DNA of 35,313 bases from Anaerobranca californiensis DSM 14826 (GTDB lineage: Bacteria; Bacillota; Proteinivoracia; Proteinivoracales; Proteinivoracaceae), in contig NZ_FRAI01000022.1 of the NCBI RefSeq assembly GCF_900142275.1, positions 1-35,313 of the forward strand. The letters are read 5' to 3'. A program made the translations under genes and the position numbers. The notes under the pieces were generated by a model, which was given only the letters and a program-made list of their open reading frames with translations, was not told the DNA's origin and made no database searches. Positions 24,719 through 33,204 of the stretch are shown piece by piece (position 1 is the stretch's first letter; each line of letters opens with the position of its first letter).

Positions 24719-26233
24719 ATGAATGTACCCAAACCAGTAGTACTTATGATTTTAGATGGATGGGCTATAAATAATGAAGAACAAGGTAATGCAATTAGAC
24801 AAGCAAACACTCCTTTTTATAACAAATTTAAAGGGGAATATCCCAATACCGTATTAGCTGCTAGTGGTTTGAGTGTCGGACTTCCTGAAGGTCAGATGGG
24901 TAATTCAGAAGTAGGACACTTAAACATTGGAGCAGGAAGGGTAGTCTATCAAGAATTGACTAGAATTACTAAATCCATCGAAGATGGAGATTTCTATCAA
25001 AATCCTGAGTTAAATGCTAGTATAGAAAATTGTTTACAACATAACACACCCCTTCACCTCATGGGCTTGTTATCTGATGGTGGTGTACACAGCTATATCA
25101 ATCATTTATTTGCTTTAGTAGAATTGGCGAAAAATAAAGGGGTAAAAGAAGTATACATCCATGGTATTTTAGATGGTAGGGACGTACCACCTAAAAGTGC
25201 AAAAACCTATGTAAAGCAATTAGAAGAGAAATTGCAAGAAATAGGTTTAGGGAAAATTGCTACTATCAGTGGAAGATACTATTCTATGGATAGGGATAAA
25301 CGTTGGGAACGGACAAAATTGGCCTATGATTTATATGTTAAGGGTGAAGGGCTTAAGGCAACTACAGCTTTAGAAGCTATAGAAAGTGCCTATGACAGGG
25401 ATGAAACCGATGAATTTGTTAAACCTACCTTCATAGAAGGTGGCAGTACCATCGGTGACAACCATTCAGTTATTTTCTTTAACTTTAGGCCTGACAGGGC
25501 TAGACAAATAACTTGGGCCTTTGTAGATCCAAATTTTACAGGTTTTGAAAGGAATCCTTATCCAAAAGTACACTATACCTGCTTTACCCAATATGATGAA
25601 GCATTAGATGTACCAGTGGCCTTTAAACCCCAAAGTATAACCAATACTTTAGGTGAAGTATTGGCAAAAAATGGGAAAAAGCAACTCAGAATAGCTGAAA
25701 CAGAAAAATATGCCCATGTTACCTTCTTCTTTAATGGAGGGGTAGAGGTGGCTAACGAAAATGAGGAAAGGATCTTAATTCCTTCACCTAAAGTTGCCAC
25801 TTATGACCTCGCCCCTGAAATGAGTGCATATGGGGTAACAGATAGGGTTTTAGAAGAAATAGAAAAGGGAGAGCATGATTTCATTTTAGTAAACTATGCT
25901 AATCCCGATATGGTTGGACATACTGGAGTTATGGAAGCTGCTATTAAAGCATGTGAAGTTGTTGATGAATGTATGTCTAAGGTCATTCCTAAGGTTCTAG
26001 AAAAAGGCGGGGTTGTGTTATTAACCTCTGACCATGGCAATGCAGATCAAATGGTGGATCCTACCACCGGTAAACCCCATACAGCCCACACTTCCAACCC
26101 AGTACCCTTCATTTTAGCTGGTGTTGGTAATGTCCAATTAAAAGAAGGGGCCTTATGCGATATAGCTCCTACTGTGTTAAAAATTATGGGAATAGAAAAA
26201 CCTGTGGAAATGACAGGAAAGCCATTATATTAA
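24719..26233 (+). CDS. gpmI: 2,3-bisphosphoglycerate-independent phosphoglycerate mutase
   Basis: Manganese-dependent mutase of the alkaline-phosphatase superfamily, 504 residues, normal length. Metal aspartate D13 is in 'MILDGWA', and the phosphorylated serine S63 is in 'GNSEVGHLNIGAGR'. Later metal ligands lie in 'NYANPDMVGHTG' and 'TSDHGNADQM', with 'KPHTAHTSNPVP' after. It converts 3- to 2-phosphoglycerate. In spore formers the manganese and pH dependence of this enzyme helps spores retain their 3-phosphoglycerate store. ATG 24719 after TAGGGGG. It is 11 bases behind tpiA and 32 before eno. Confidence 0.98.
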   Translation: MNVPKPVVLMILDGWAINNEEQGNAIRQANTPFYNKFKGEYPNTVLAASGLSVGLPEGQMGNSEVGHLNIGAGRVVYQELTRITKSIEDGDFYQNPELNASIENCLQHNTPLHLMGLLSDGGVHSYINHLFALVELAKNKGVKEVYIHGILDGRDVPPKSAKTYVKQLEEKLQEIGLGKIATISGRYYSMDRDKRWERTKLAYDLYVKGEGLKATTALEAIESAYDRDETDEFVKPTFIEGGSTIGDNHSVIFFNFRPDRARQITWAFVDPNFTGFERNPYPKVHYTCFTQYDEALDVPVAFKPQSITNTLGEVLAKNGKKQLRIAETEKYAHVTFFFNGGVEVANENEERILIPSPKVATYDLAPEMSAYGVTDRVLEEIEKGEHDFILVNYANPDMVGHTGVMEAAIKACEVVDECMSKVIPKVLEKGGVVLLTSDHGNADQMVDPTTGKPHTAHTSNPVPFILAGVGNVQLKEGALCDIAPTVLKIMGIEKPVEMTGKPLY

Positions 26234-26259
26234 AAAAATAAAATCATTTAAGGAGGTAA

Positions 26260-27549
<1,290 letters not shown>

Positions 27550-27591
27550 TTATTTAATAACAGCCTTAATTTTAAGCAACAATCCCAATAT

Positions 27592-27628
27592 AGGGCAGGT
27601 ATTTATACCTGTCCTCCCTTTATTCTTT
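27592..27628 (+). terminator. Terminator-like hairpin after eno
   Basis: GGGCAGGTAT pairs with ATACCTGTCC (one G-U), followed by a mixed T-rich tail (CCCTTTATTCTTT). Moderate strength. Confidence 0.65.
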
Positions 27629-27671
27629 AGAGGAATTATAGCAATATTTTACAATTTTATACTAGATTAAG

Positions 27672-27700
27672 TTGCTATTTAATAAGGCTTATGATAAAAT
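27672..27700 (+). promoter_or_regulatory. Sigma-A promoter of secG
   Basis: TTGCTA at 27672-27677, 17-base spacer, TAAAAT at 27695-27700. Confidence 0.7.
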
Positions 27701-27753
27701 TAGTGTTGGTATTATCTATTAACTAAAGTCAGCAAAATAAGGAGGTGGGGAGT

Positions 27754-27978
27754 TTGGAATTAGTTTTAAAAATATTACACGCCCTATTAGCTATTGCCTT
27801 GGTTGTCGGTGTACTAATGCAATCAGGTAAAAGTGCTGGTCTTTCTGGAGCTATTGGAGGTCAACATAGTTTTGGAAAAACTAAAACTTTGAATGAAAAA
27901 CTTTCAAAAATAACTACTTATGTAGCTATTCTCTTTGTAGTTAGTTCTATAGTTTTAAGTTTTGTATTAGGGCGATAA
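27754..27978 (+). CDS. secG: Preprotein translocase subunit SecG
   Basis: Small membrane part of the Sec translocon, 74 residues, two hydrophobic helices (about 3-20 and 51-71) joined by a glycine-rich loop 'GKSAGLSGAIGGQHSFGK', the usual SecG pattern. The TTG at 27754 is chosen because AAGGAGGTG lies just before it; a GTG nine bases upstream falls inside that site. It follows the glycolytic operon and leads, after a hairpin, to hppA. In Bacillus secG begins a block with est and rnr, and the same genes follow here with insertions. Confidence 0.93.
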   Translation: MELVLKILHALLAIALVVGVLMQSGKSAGLSGAIGGQHSFGKTKTLNEKLSKITTYVAILFVVSSIVLSFVLGR

Positions 27979-27989
27979 ATAAACCCACC

Positions 27990-28011
27990 CACCCTAACTA
28001 GTGTTGGGGTG
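27990..28011 (+). terminator. Weak hairpin after secG
   Basis: CACCCTAAC pairs with GTTGGGGTG (one G-U), TAGT loop, no strong T run after it. It could be a weak terminator or only a stabilising structure. Confidence 0.45.
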
Positions 28012-28064
28012 CTTATTCTGTAGTACTAGTTAAATTTTAGACGTTTTGTAAGGAGGAAAAGGAT

Positions 28065-30044
28065 ATGGAAAACATCTACATAATTCTAGCCCCTGTTCTA
28101 GGATTAGTAGCATTGGCTTATGCTTTTATTTTGACCCAGCGGATAAATAAACTTGATGCTGGTAATGAAAGAATGAAAGAGCTAGCCGATGCAATTACAG
28201 AAGGAGCTATGGCTTTCTTAAACAGAGAGTATAAAACATTGGTATACTTTGTCGCTGTTGTAGCAGTGGCACTGGTTTTTGCTATTAACTATCAAACTGC
28301 TATATCTTTTATAGTAGGAGCAGTTTTTTCAGCAGTAGCAGGAAATATCGGTATGCGTATTGCTACAAAGGCTAATGTTAGAACTGCCAATGCAGCTAGA
28401 CAAGGTATGAACCCAGCTCTACAAGTTGCTTTCAACGGTGGAGCAGTTATGGGTATGGCTGTCGTTGGTTTAGGTCTTTTCGGTGTAGGTGCTTTATACT
28501 TAATTTTTAATGATCCGCAAATTGTCAATGGTTTTGCCTTAGGTGCTTCTTCAATAGCCCTTTTTGCTAGGGTTGGTGGTGGTATTTATACTAAAGCCGC
28601 TGACGTTGGAGCAGACTTAGTAGGTAAAGTAGAAGCGGGGATTCCAGAAGATGATCCAAGAAACCCTGCGGTAATCGCTGACAATGTTGGTGACAATGTC
28701 GGTGACGTCGCCGGTATGGGTGCTGACTTATTTGAGTCATATGTTGGTTCAATTATCGCTGCTATGGTATTAGGTTTTACTGCCTTTGGCATCGAAGGTA
28801 TACTTTTACCACTTTTACTTGCAGGAGTTGGAATAGTATTCTCAATAGTAGGTACATTCTTCGTAAAAGCTAAGGAAGGAAAAAGTTTAAGTGCTGCCCT
28901 TGAGAGGGGAACAGTTGTAAGTGGTATTTTAACCTTAATTGCCGCATTTTTCTTAAACATGTGGTTAACTGGAGATAATGGAGTGTTTTTTGCTATCGTA
29001 GCTGGTCTTGTAGCAGGATTAGCTATCGGTAGAATTACAGAATATTATACTTCAGGTGATCATAAACCAGTACAAGGAATTGCTAAAGCTTCTCAAACTG
29101 GTCCAGCTACGACTATCATCAGTGGTCTTGCCGTTGGTATGAAGAGTACCATGCTTCCGATAGTAGTAATCGCTGTTGGTATATTAGTTGCTTTTAAATT
29201 TGCAGGTCTGTTTGGTATCGCTATAGCTGCTGTTGGTATGTTAGCTACTGCTGGTATGACTATTGCGGTAGATGCCTATGGTCCAATTGCTGACAATGCC
29301 GGTGGTATTGCTGAAATGGCCCACTTAGACAAAAGTGTAAGGGCAATAACTGACCAATTAGATGCCGTTGGTAACACAACCGCTGCTATTGGTAAAGGTT
29401 TTGCTATAGGTTCCGCTGCATTAACTTCATTGGCTCTGTTTTCTGCTTACACAGAAGCCGTCAACTTAACTGAAACTGGTATTAACTTAACAAATGCTCC
29501 AGTTATTGCAGGTTTATTCATCGGTGGTATGTTGCCTTTCCTATTCTCTGCCATTACTATGGAAGCTGTAGGTAAAGCGGCTTTTGCTATGATTGAAGAA
29601 GTACGCCGTCAATTTAGGGAAATCCCTGGAATTATGGAAGAAAAAGCTAAACCAGATTATGCCCGTTGTGTTGAAATTTCCACTGCTGCCGCTATAAGGG
29701 AAATGGTTGTTCCTGGACTTTTAGCAGTTGGTGTACCAATTTTAGTAGGTATTTTCTTAGGGCCTGAAGCCCTTGGTGGTTTATTAGCCGGTGCCTTAGT
29801 CAGTGGTGTGCTAATGGCTATCATGATGGCTAATGCCGGTGGTGCTTGGGATAATGCTAAAAAATATATTGAAGGTGGAGCATACGGTGGAAAGGGTACT
29901 GAAGCCCATGCCGCAGCAGTTGTTGGAGATACTGTAGGTGACCCCTTTAAAGATACTTCTGGTCCATCTATTAACATTTTAATTAAGTTAATGACTATAG
30001 TATCTTTAGTATTTGCTCCATTGTTCTTAAGATTGTTTTCTTAA
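28065..30044 (+). CDS. hppA: Membrane-bound ion-pumping pyrophosphatase
   Basis: Integral membrane pyrophosphatase that couples PPi hydrolysis to ion export, 659 residues with about sixteen hydrophobic segments. Substrate-site motifs are '[46 protein letters not shown]' in parts (DVGADLVGK, then DNVGDNVGD) and late '[15 protein letters not shown]'. The '[18 protein letters not shown]' stretch has alanine where potassium-independent enzymes have lysine, so this is of the K+-dependent type. That group includes Na+ pumps and H+ pumps, which I cannot tell apart here. RBS AAGGAGGAAAAGG, ATG 28065. It recovers energy from biosynthetic PPi. A terminator follows. Confidence 0.96.
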   Translation: MENIYIILAPVLGLVALAYAFILTQRINKLDAGNERMKELADAITEGAMAFLNREYKTLVYFVAVVAVALVFAINYQTAISFIVGAVFSAVAGNIGMRIATKANVRTANAARQGMNPALQVAFNGGAVMGMAVVGLGLFGVGALYLIFNDPQIVNGFALGASSIALFARVGGGIYTKAADVGADLVGKVEAGIPEDDPRNPAVIADNVGDNVGDVAGMGADLFESYVGSIIAAMVLGFTAFGIEGILLPLLLAGVGIVFSIVGTFFVKAKEGKSLSAALERGTVVSGILTLIAAFFLNMWLTGDNGVFFAIVAGLVAGLAIGRITEYYTSGDHKPVQGIAKASQTGPATTIISGLAVGMKSTMLPIVVIAVGILVAFKFAGLFGIAIAAVGMLATAGMTIAVDAYGPIADNAGGIAEMAHLDKSVRAITDQLDAVGNTTAAIGKGFAIGSAALTSLALFSAYTEAVNLTETGINLTNAPVIAGLFIGGMLPFLFSAITMEAVGKAAFAMIEEVRRQFREIPGIMEEKAKPDYARCVEISTAAAIREMVVPGLLAVGVPILVGIFLGPEALGGLLAGALVSGVLMAIMMANAGGAWDNAKKYIEGGAYGGKGTEAHAAAVVGDTVGDPFKDTSGPSINILIKLMTIVSLVFAPLFLRLFS

Positions 30045-30069
30045 TTAAATCTATAATTTGTAGATAAAG

Positions 30070-30097
30070 TAAAGGACAGGTGCCACCTGTCCTTTTA
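30070..30097 (+). terminator. Terminator of hppA
   Basis: AAAGGACAGGTG pairs with CACCTGTCCTTT around a minimal loop, ending TTTTAAT. Confidence 0.85.
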
Positions 30098-30110
30098 ATA
30101 TTGTCTGGGG

Positions 30111-30139
30111 TTGTTTTTCTAATTATTAACAGTTATAAT
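30111..30139 (+). promoter_or_regulatory. Sigma-A promoter of the esterase gene
   Basis: TTGTTT at 30111-30116, 17-base spacer, perfect TATAAT at 30134-30139. Confidence 0.68.
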
Positions 30140-30170
30140 TAAGTAAAAAGTGTTAAAGGAGGGGAAAATT

Positions 30171-30905
30171 TTGATTATTACTAAAAAAAAGGCGGATCCC
30201 TTTGAATATCACAATAATGGAGATGTTGGGGTATTATTAATTCATGGTTTTACCGGTTCACCGACGGAAATGGCTCCTTTAGGGGAGTTTTTATATAAGG
30301 AAGGATATTCCGTTTATTGTCCCTTACTGGCCGGTCATGGAACAGATGAAGAGGAGATGGAAAAAACTACTTGGAAAGATTGGGTGGCCAGTGCAGAAGA
30401 AGGGTTAAAAAAATTACAAGGGAAATATCCTAAGGTTTTTGTCATCGGCTTTTCAATGGGGGGATGTATAGCACTGTATTTAGGGATGAAGTACAATATA
30501 GCAGGGATTGTATCTATTTCCGCTCCAATTTATCTAACAGAAAAAAAGGCTTATTTAACTCCTGTCCTTAAGTATTTCCAAAGGTATAAGCCTAAACCTA
30601 AAAAGTTGGATTATGGTGTTCAGCTTTTTAGTTATGATAAGACACCTATTAAATGTGTTTCTAGCTTATTGAAACTAATTTTAATTGTTAAGTATAGCTT
30701 GAAAAAAGTCAAAATCCCTACTTTGATTATTCAAGGGGAAGATGATAGGGTAGTGGAAGCTAAAAGTGCTAGATATATTTTTGAGAAAATTAACTCACCC
30801 TATAAAGAGTTAAAATATTTTCCTAAAAGAAGCCATATGATACCTGTTGAACAGGGAAGGGAAGAAGTTATGGATAAGGTTTTGGAATTTTTGCAAAGGA
30901 TTTAG
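30171..30905 (+). CDS. est: Alpha/beta-hydrolase carboxylesterase
   Basis: Serine esterase/monoacylglycerol-lipase-like enzyme, 244 residues, the size of the Bacillus/Geobacillus Est family. The oxyanion motif is 'LLIHGFTGSP' (about 22-31), the nucleophile S95 is in 'GFSMGG', the acid D192 in 'QGEDDRVV', and H222 in 'KRSHMIP'. It is cytoplasmic, with no signal peptide, and acts on short-chain esters or monoglycerides in characterised relatives. TTG start at 30171 after AAAGGAGGGG; a GTG 21 bases upstream precedes that site. In Bacillus it lies between secG and rnr, as here. Natural substrate unknown. Confidence 0.92.
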   Translation: MIITKKKADPFEYHNNGDVGVLLIHGFTGSPTEMAPLGEFLYKEGYSVYCPLLAGHGTDEEEMEKTTWKDWVASAEEGLKKLQGKYPKVFVIGFSMGGCIALYLGMKYNIAGIVSISAPIYLTEKKAYLTPVLKYFQRYKPKPKKLDYGVQLFSYDKTPIKCVSSLLKLILIVKYSLKKVKIPTLIIQGEDDRVVEAKSARYIFEKINSPYKELKYFPKRSHMIPVEQGREEVMDKVLEFLQRI

Positions 30906-30947
30906 ATAAAATACAAAGGAAACTAATTTAAAAAGGAGTTGATAATA

Positions 30948-31499
30948 ATGGATAGAGAACAGGCATTATCACTAATAAAACAGTATGTTAAAAATAAAAA
31001 TTTGGTTAAACACATGTTAGCTACAGAGGTTGTTTTAAGGAAATTAGCTAAAGTTCTAGGGGAAGATCAAGAAAAATGGGGTTTAGCTGGTTTACTCCAT
31101 GACATCGATTATGATTTAACTTATAATGAACCCCATAAACATAGTATAATAGGAGGGGAAATTTTAGAAAAATATGGAGTAGATCCAGAAATTGTTTATG
31201 CAGTAAAAGCACATAATGAAATCCATGGATTCCAAAGGAAGTCTAACCTTGATAAAGCTTTATATAGTGCCGATCCTTTAACAGGTTTAATAGTTGCCAG
31301 TGCCTTAATTCATCCAGAGAAAAAATTAAACTCTATAGATGCCCAATTTGTTTTAAATAGGTTTAGTGAAAAACATTTTGCTAAAGGGGCTAATCGGGAA
31401 CAGATAGCAAGTTGTAGTGACTTTGGCCTATCATTAGAAGAATTTATTGAAATAGGATTAAGTGGGATGCAGGAACAACATGAAGAGTTAGGGTTATAA
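30948..31499 (+). CDS. HD-domain hydrolase
   Basis: HD-superfamily metal-dependent phosphohydrolase, 183 residues. H22 ('VKHMLATEVV'), H51-D52 ('LLHDIDYDL') and the later 'AVKAHNE' and 'ALYSADPLTG' mark the metal site. This closely matches the widespread small family annotated simply as HD domain or phosphohydrolase; its substrate is unknown. The ATG at 30948 has AAAAGGAG nine bases before it; a TTG three codons upstream is too near. It is 42 bases behind est, and a bidirectional terminator closes it. It is not similar to the HD protein at 19917 beyond the motif. Confidence 0.85.
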   Translation: MDREQALSLIKQYVKNKNLVKHMLATEVVLRKLAKVLGEDQEKWGLAGLLHDIDYDLTYNEPHKHSIIGGEILEKYGVDPEIVYAVKAHNEIHGFQRKSNLDKALYSADPLTGLIVASALIHPEKKLNSIDAQFVLNRFSEKHFAKGANREQIASCSDFGLSLEEFIEIGLSGMQEQHEELGL

Positions 31500-31534
31500 A
31501 GTTATAAACCCATTTGGTTTATAACTTTGTTTTC
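31498..31534. terminator. Bidirectional terminator between HD hydrolase and M1-like gene
   Basis: Perfect 13-bp stem AAAGTTATAAACC / GGTTTATAACTTT with CATTT loop, then TGTTTTC. The stem includes the last codons of the minus-strand gene. Confidence 0.87.
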
Positions 31535-33061
31535 ATAAGCTATCCCAGAGATATTTCCCGGGAGATATAAAAAGGGATCGATTATTATTTTTGTTAGTTC
31601 TTCCTTAATAGGTATGGAAGATAAACCATCCCACTTATATAGTGTTTCGTGGTCTTTATATATTAGTAGAATTTCTACAGGCCCTTTCCACCCTTTATTC
31701 TTCTCTAAGAAATTCCCTTTAAACTCCCTTTCTTCCCATTCTACCTTAGTTAGTTCCCAGGTACATTTGGGATGTCTTTTTACAAAGTTGTCTGTCAGCC
31801 ATTTAAGGTCTAGATTATATTTTTTGTTTATTAAATTAACAAGTTTGTTCCAACTACAATCCCCTTGTTTTTTAAATTCTTGTAGCACTTGGACTATATT
31901 GCCTTTAACTAAAAAATTAAGGGTATGGATCAGTAAAATATTTAAAGGATATATAACTTGCCAATCTCTACCTAAACCACAAGCTCCTTTTACAATGGAT
32001 ATATTCTCCCTATAACCAATACTGTTAATATATTGCCGTTGAAGCTTCTCTATACTTTGATAAAACTCCCCTTGTCCATAGAACTCGCCGATGTTTAAAA
32101 GAGCGGAATAATCCTTAATCCCATTTTGTAACCAAATTTCATCGGGATGGGCTAATGATATATTATTCCACCAATAATTACTTAATTGTTGAACTAAATT
32201 GATGAAATAAATTTTTTCCCGCTCTTTAGGATTTTTTCCTTCTTCTTTGATTTTCTCTAATAAACTGGTAGGGATTACTATATTGTCACCATCGAAATAA
32301 ATATTAAAATCTCCTGGTAATATAGCAATATTTAATCGGGTGTTAAAAGGATTACCGTACTTACTTTGGTACATGCCTATTATAGTTTTAGCTAAATTCA
32401 TCAAAGTTCTAGCCTGATTGAGATATTGACGGGGATACAATAAAGTTATGGTATTTTCATCAGCTGTTTCCGTTGTTTTTAAAGTGGCAGCGATAACAAA
32501 AGAAAGATTACCGTTATCTCCCCCAATAGTTAGATGTTGTCCATTGTGTTTTAAAGTTTTTTTAATTATTTTTCCTGCTGATATAATATGCCAGCTTTGG
32601 GGAATAATTATATTAATTTCCCAATGATATAATTCTTTATTTGGTGTATAAGGGAATAACCTACCTCTATTATCCATTAAAATACTTTCAGTATTGAAAG
32701 AAATATATTTACTTTGGGAACAATAATATTTAAAAGTAATACTTATATCTAGATTGATATTGGGTTTAATTGGTAATTCTATAACAACAAGTTGTATATT
32801 ATCAAGGAACCTCATGGGTTTTGTTTTGAATTTAAGGGGAATTCCCAGATAGTTAATTTCCAAAAGGTTACAATCAGCGGATATCAAGCAATGTATAGTC
32901 TGATTATTATTAGTTGGTCTAAATTTAATGGCAGTTTCAAATTCTACTAACCTAGTTTTTTCTGTTAAGTAGATTTTAGAAGATAGGCTAATGATCTTTT
33001 GTGTGAATAGGTTAACAAATCTAGAATAGAAACTAGAAATTAGGGGACGGTAAAGGTTCAT
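31502..33061 (-). CDS. Peptidase-M1-like protein lacking the zinc site
   Basis: A 519-residue protein I place in the fold of M1 aminopeptidases (gluzincins). Residues about 30-195 look like the N-terminal beta domain ('SWHIISAG' resembles the family's 'W.VLSNG'). 'NPFNTRLNIAILPGDF' (237-252) and 'YFDGDNIVIPTSLL' (255-268) lie where the GAMEN region should be. 'VQQLSNYWWNNISLAHPDEIWLQNGIKDYSALL' in parts (290-322) aligns with the zinc motif HELAHQWWGN...WLNEGFASYL: both histidines and both glutamates are replaced (Q291, Q292, N295, N313). So it is probably not a protease. No signal peptide; cytoplasmic. Role unknown; binding or scaffold functions are possible. ATG 33061 with AAGGTGGTG. It interrupts the usual est-rnr order on the opposite strand. 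Confidence 0.72.
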   Translation of the reverse strand: MNLYRPLISSFYSRFVNLFTQKIISLSSKIYLTEKTRLVEFETAIKFRPTNNNQTIHCLISADCNLLEINYLGIPLKFKTKPMRFLDNIQLVVIELPIKPNINLDISITFKYYCSQSKYISFNTESILMDNRGRLFPYTPNKELYHWEINIIIPQSWHIISAGKIIKKTLKHNGQHLTIGGDNGNLSFVIAATLKTTETADENTITLLYPRQYLNQARTLMNLAKTIIGMYQSKYGNPFNTRLNIAILPGDFNIYFDGDNIVIPTSLLEKIKEEGKNPKEREKIYFINLVQQLSNYWWNNISLAHPDEIWLQNGIKDYSALLNIGEFYGQGEFYQSIEKLQRQYINSIGYRENISIVKGACGLGRDWQVIYPLNILLIHTLNFLVKGNIVQVLQEFKKQGDCSWNKLVNLINKKYNLDLKWLTDNFVKRHPKCTWELTKVEWEEREFKGNFLEKNKGWKGPVEILLIYKDHETLYKWDGLSSIPIKEELTKIIIDPFLYLPGNISGIAYENKVINQMGL

Positions 33062-33204
33062 TCCATTACACCACCTTATACAATAATAAAGTTTGTTTGT
33101 TAAAATTTATTCAGGAAAAAATAAAAAATTCCTTTTTTTAAAAAGATATTTATATTTTATTTTTATCTTTAGGATAAGGATAAAATCATTAGGAGGTCTA
33201 TATT

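Noticed and set aside
33075-33110. TTAACA-17-TATAAG as the minus-strand promoter of the M1-like gene
   Set aside because: The -10 box touches the ribosome binding site, so the transcript would start inside it; the real promoter was not found.
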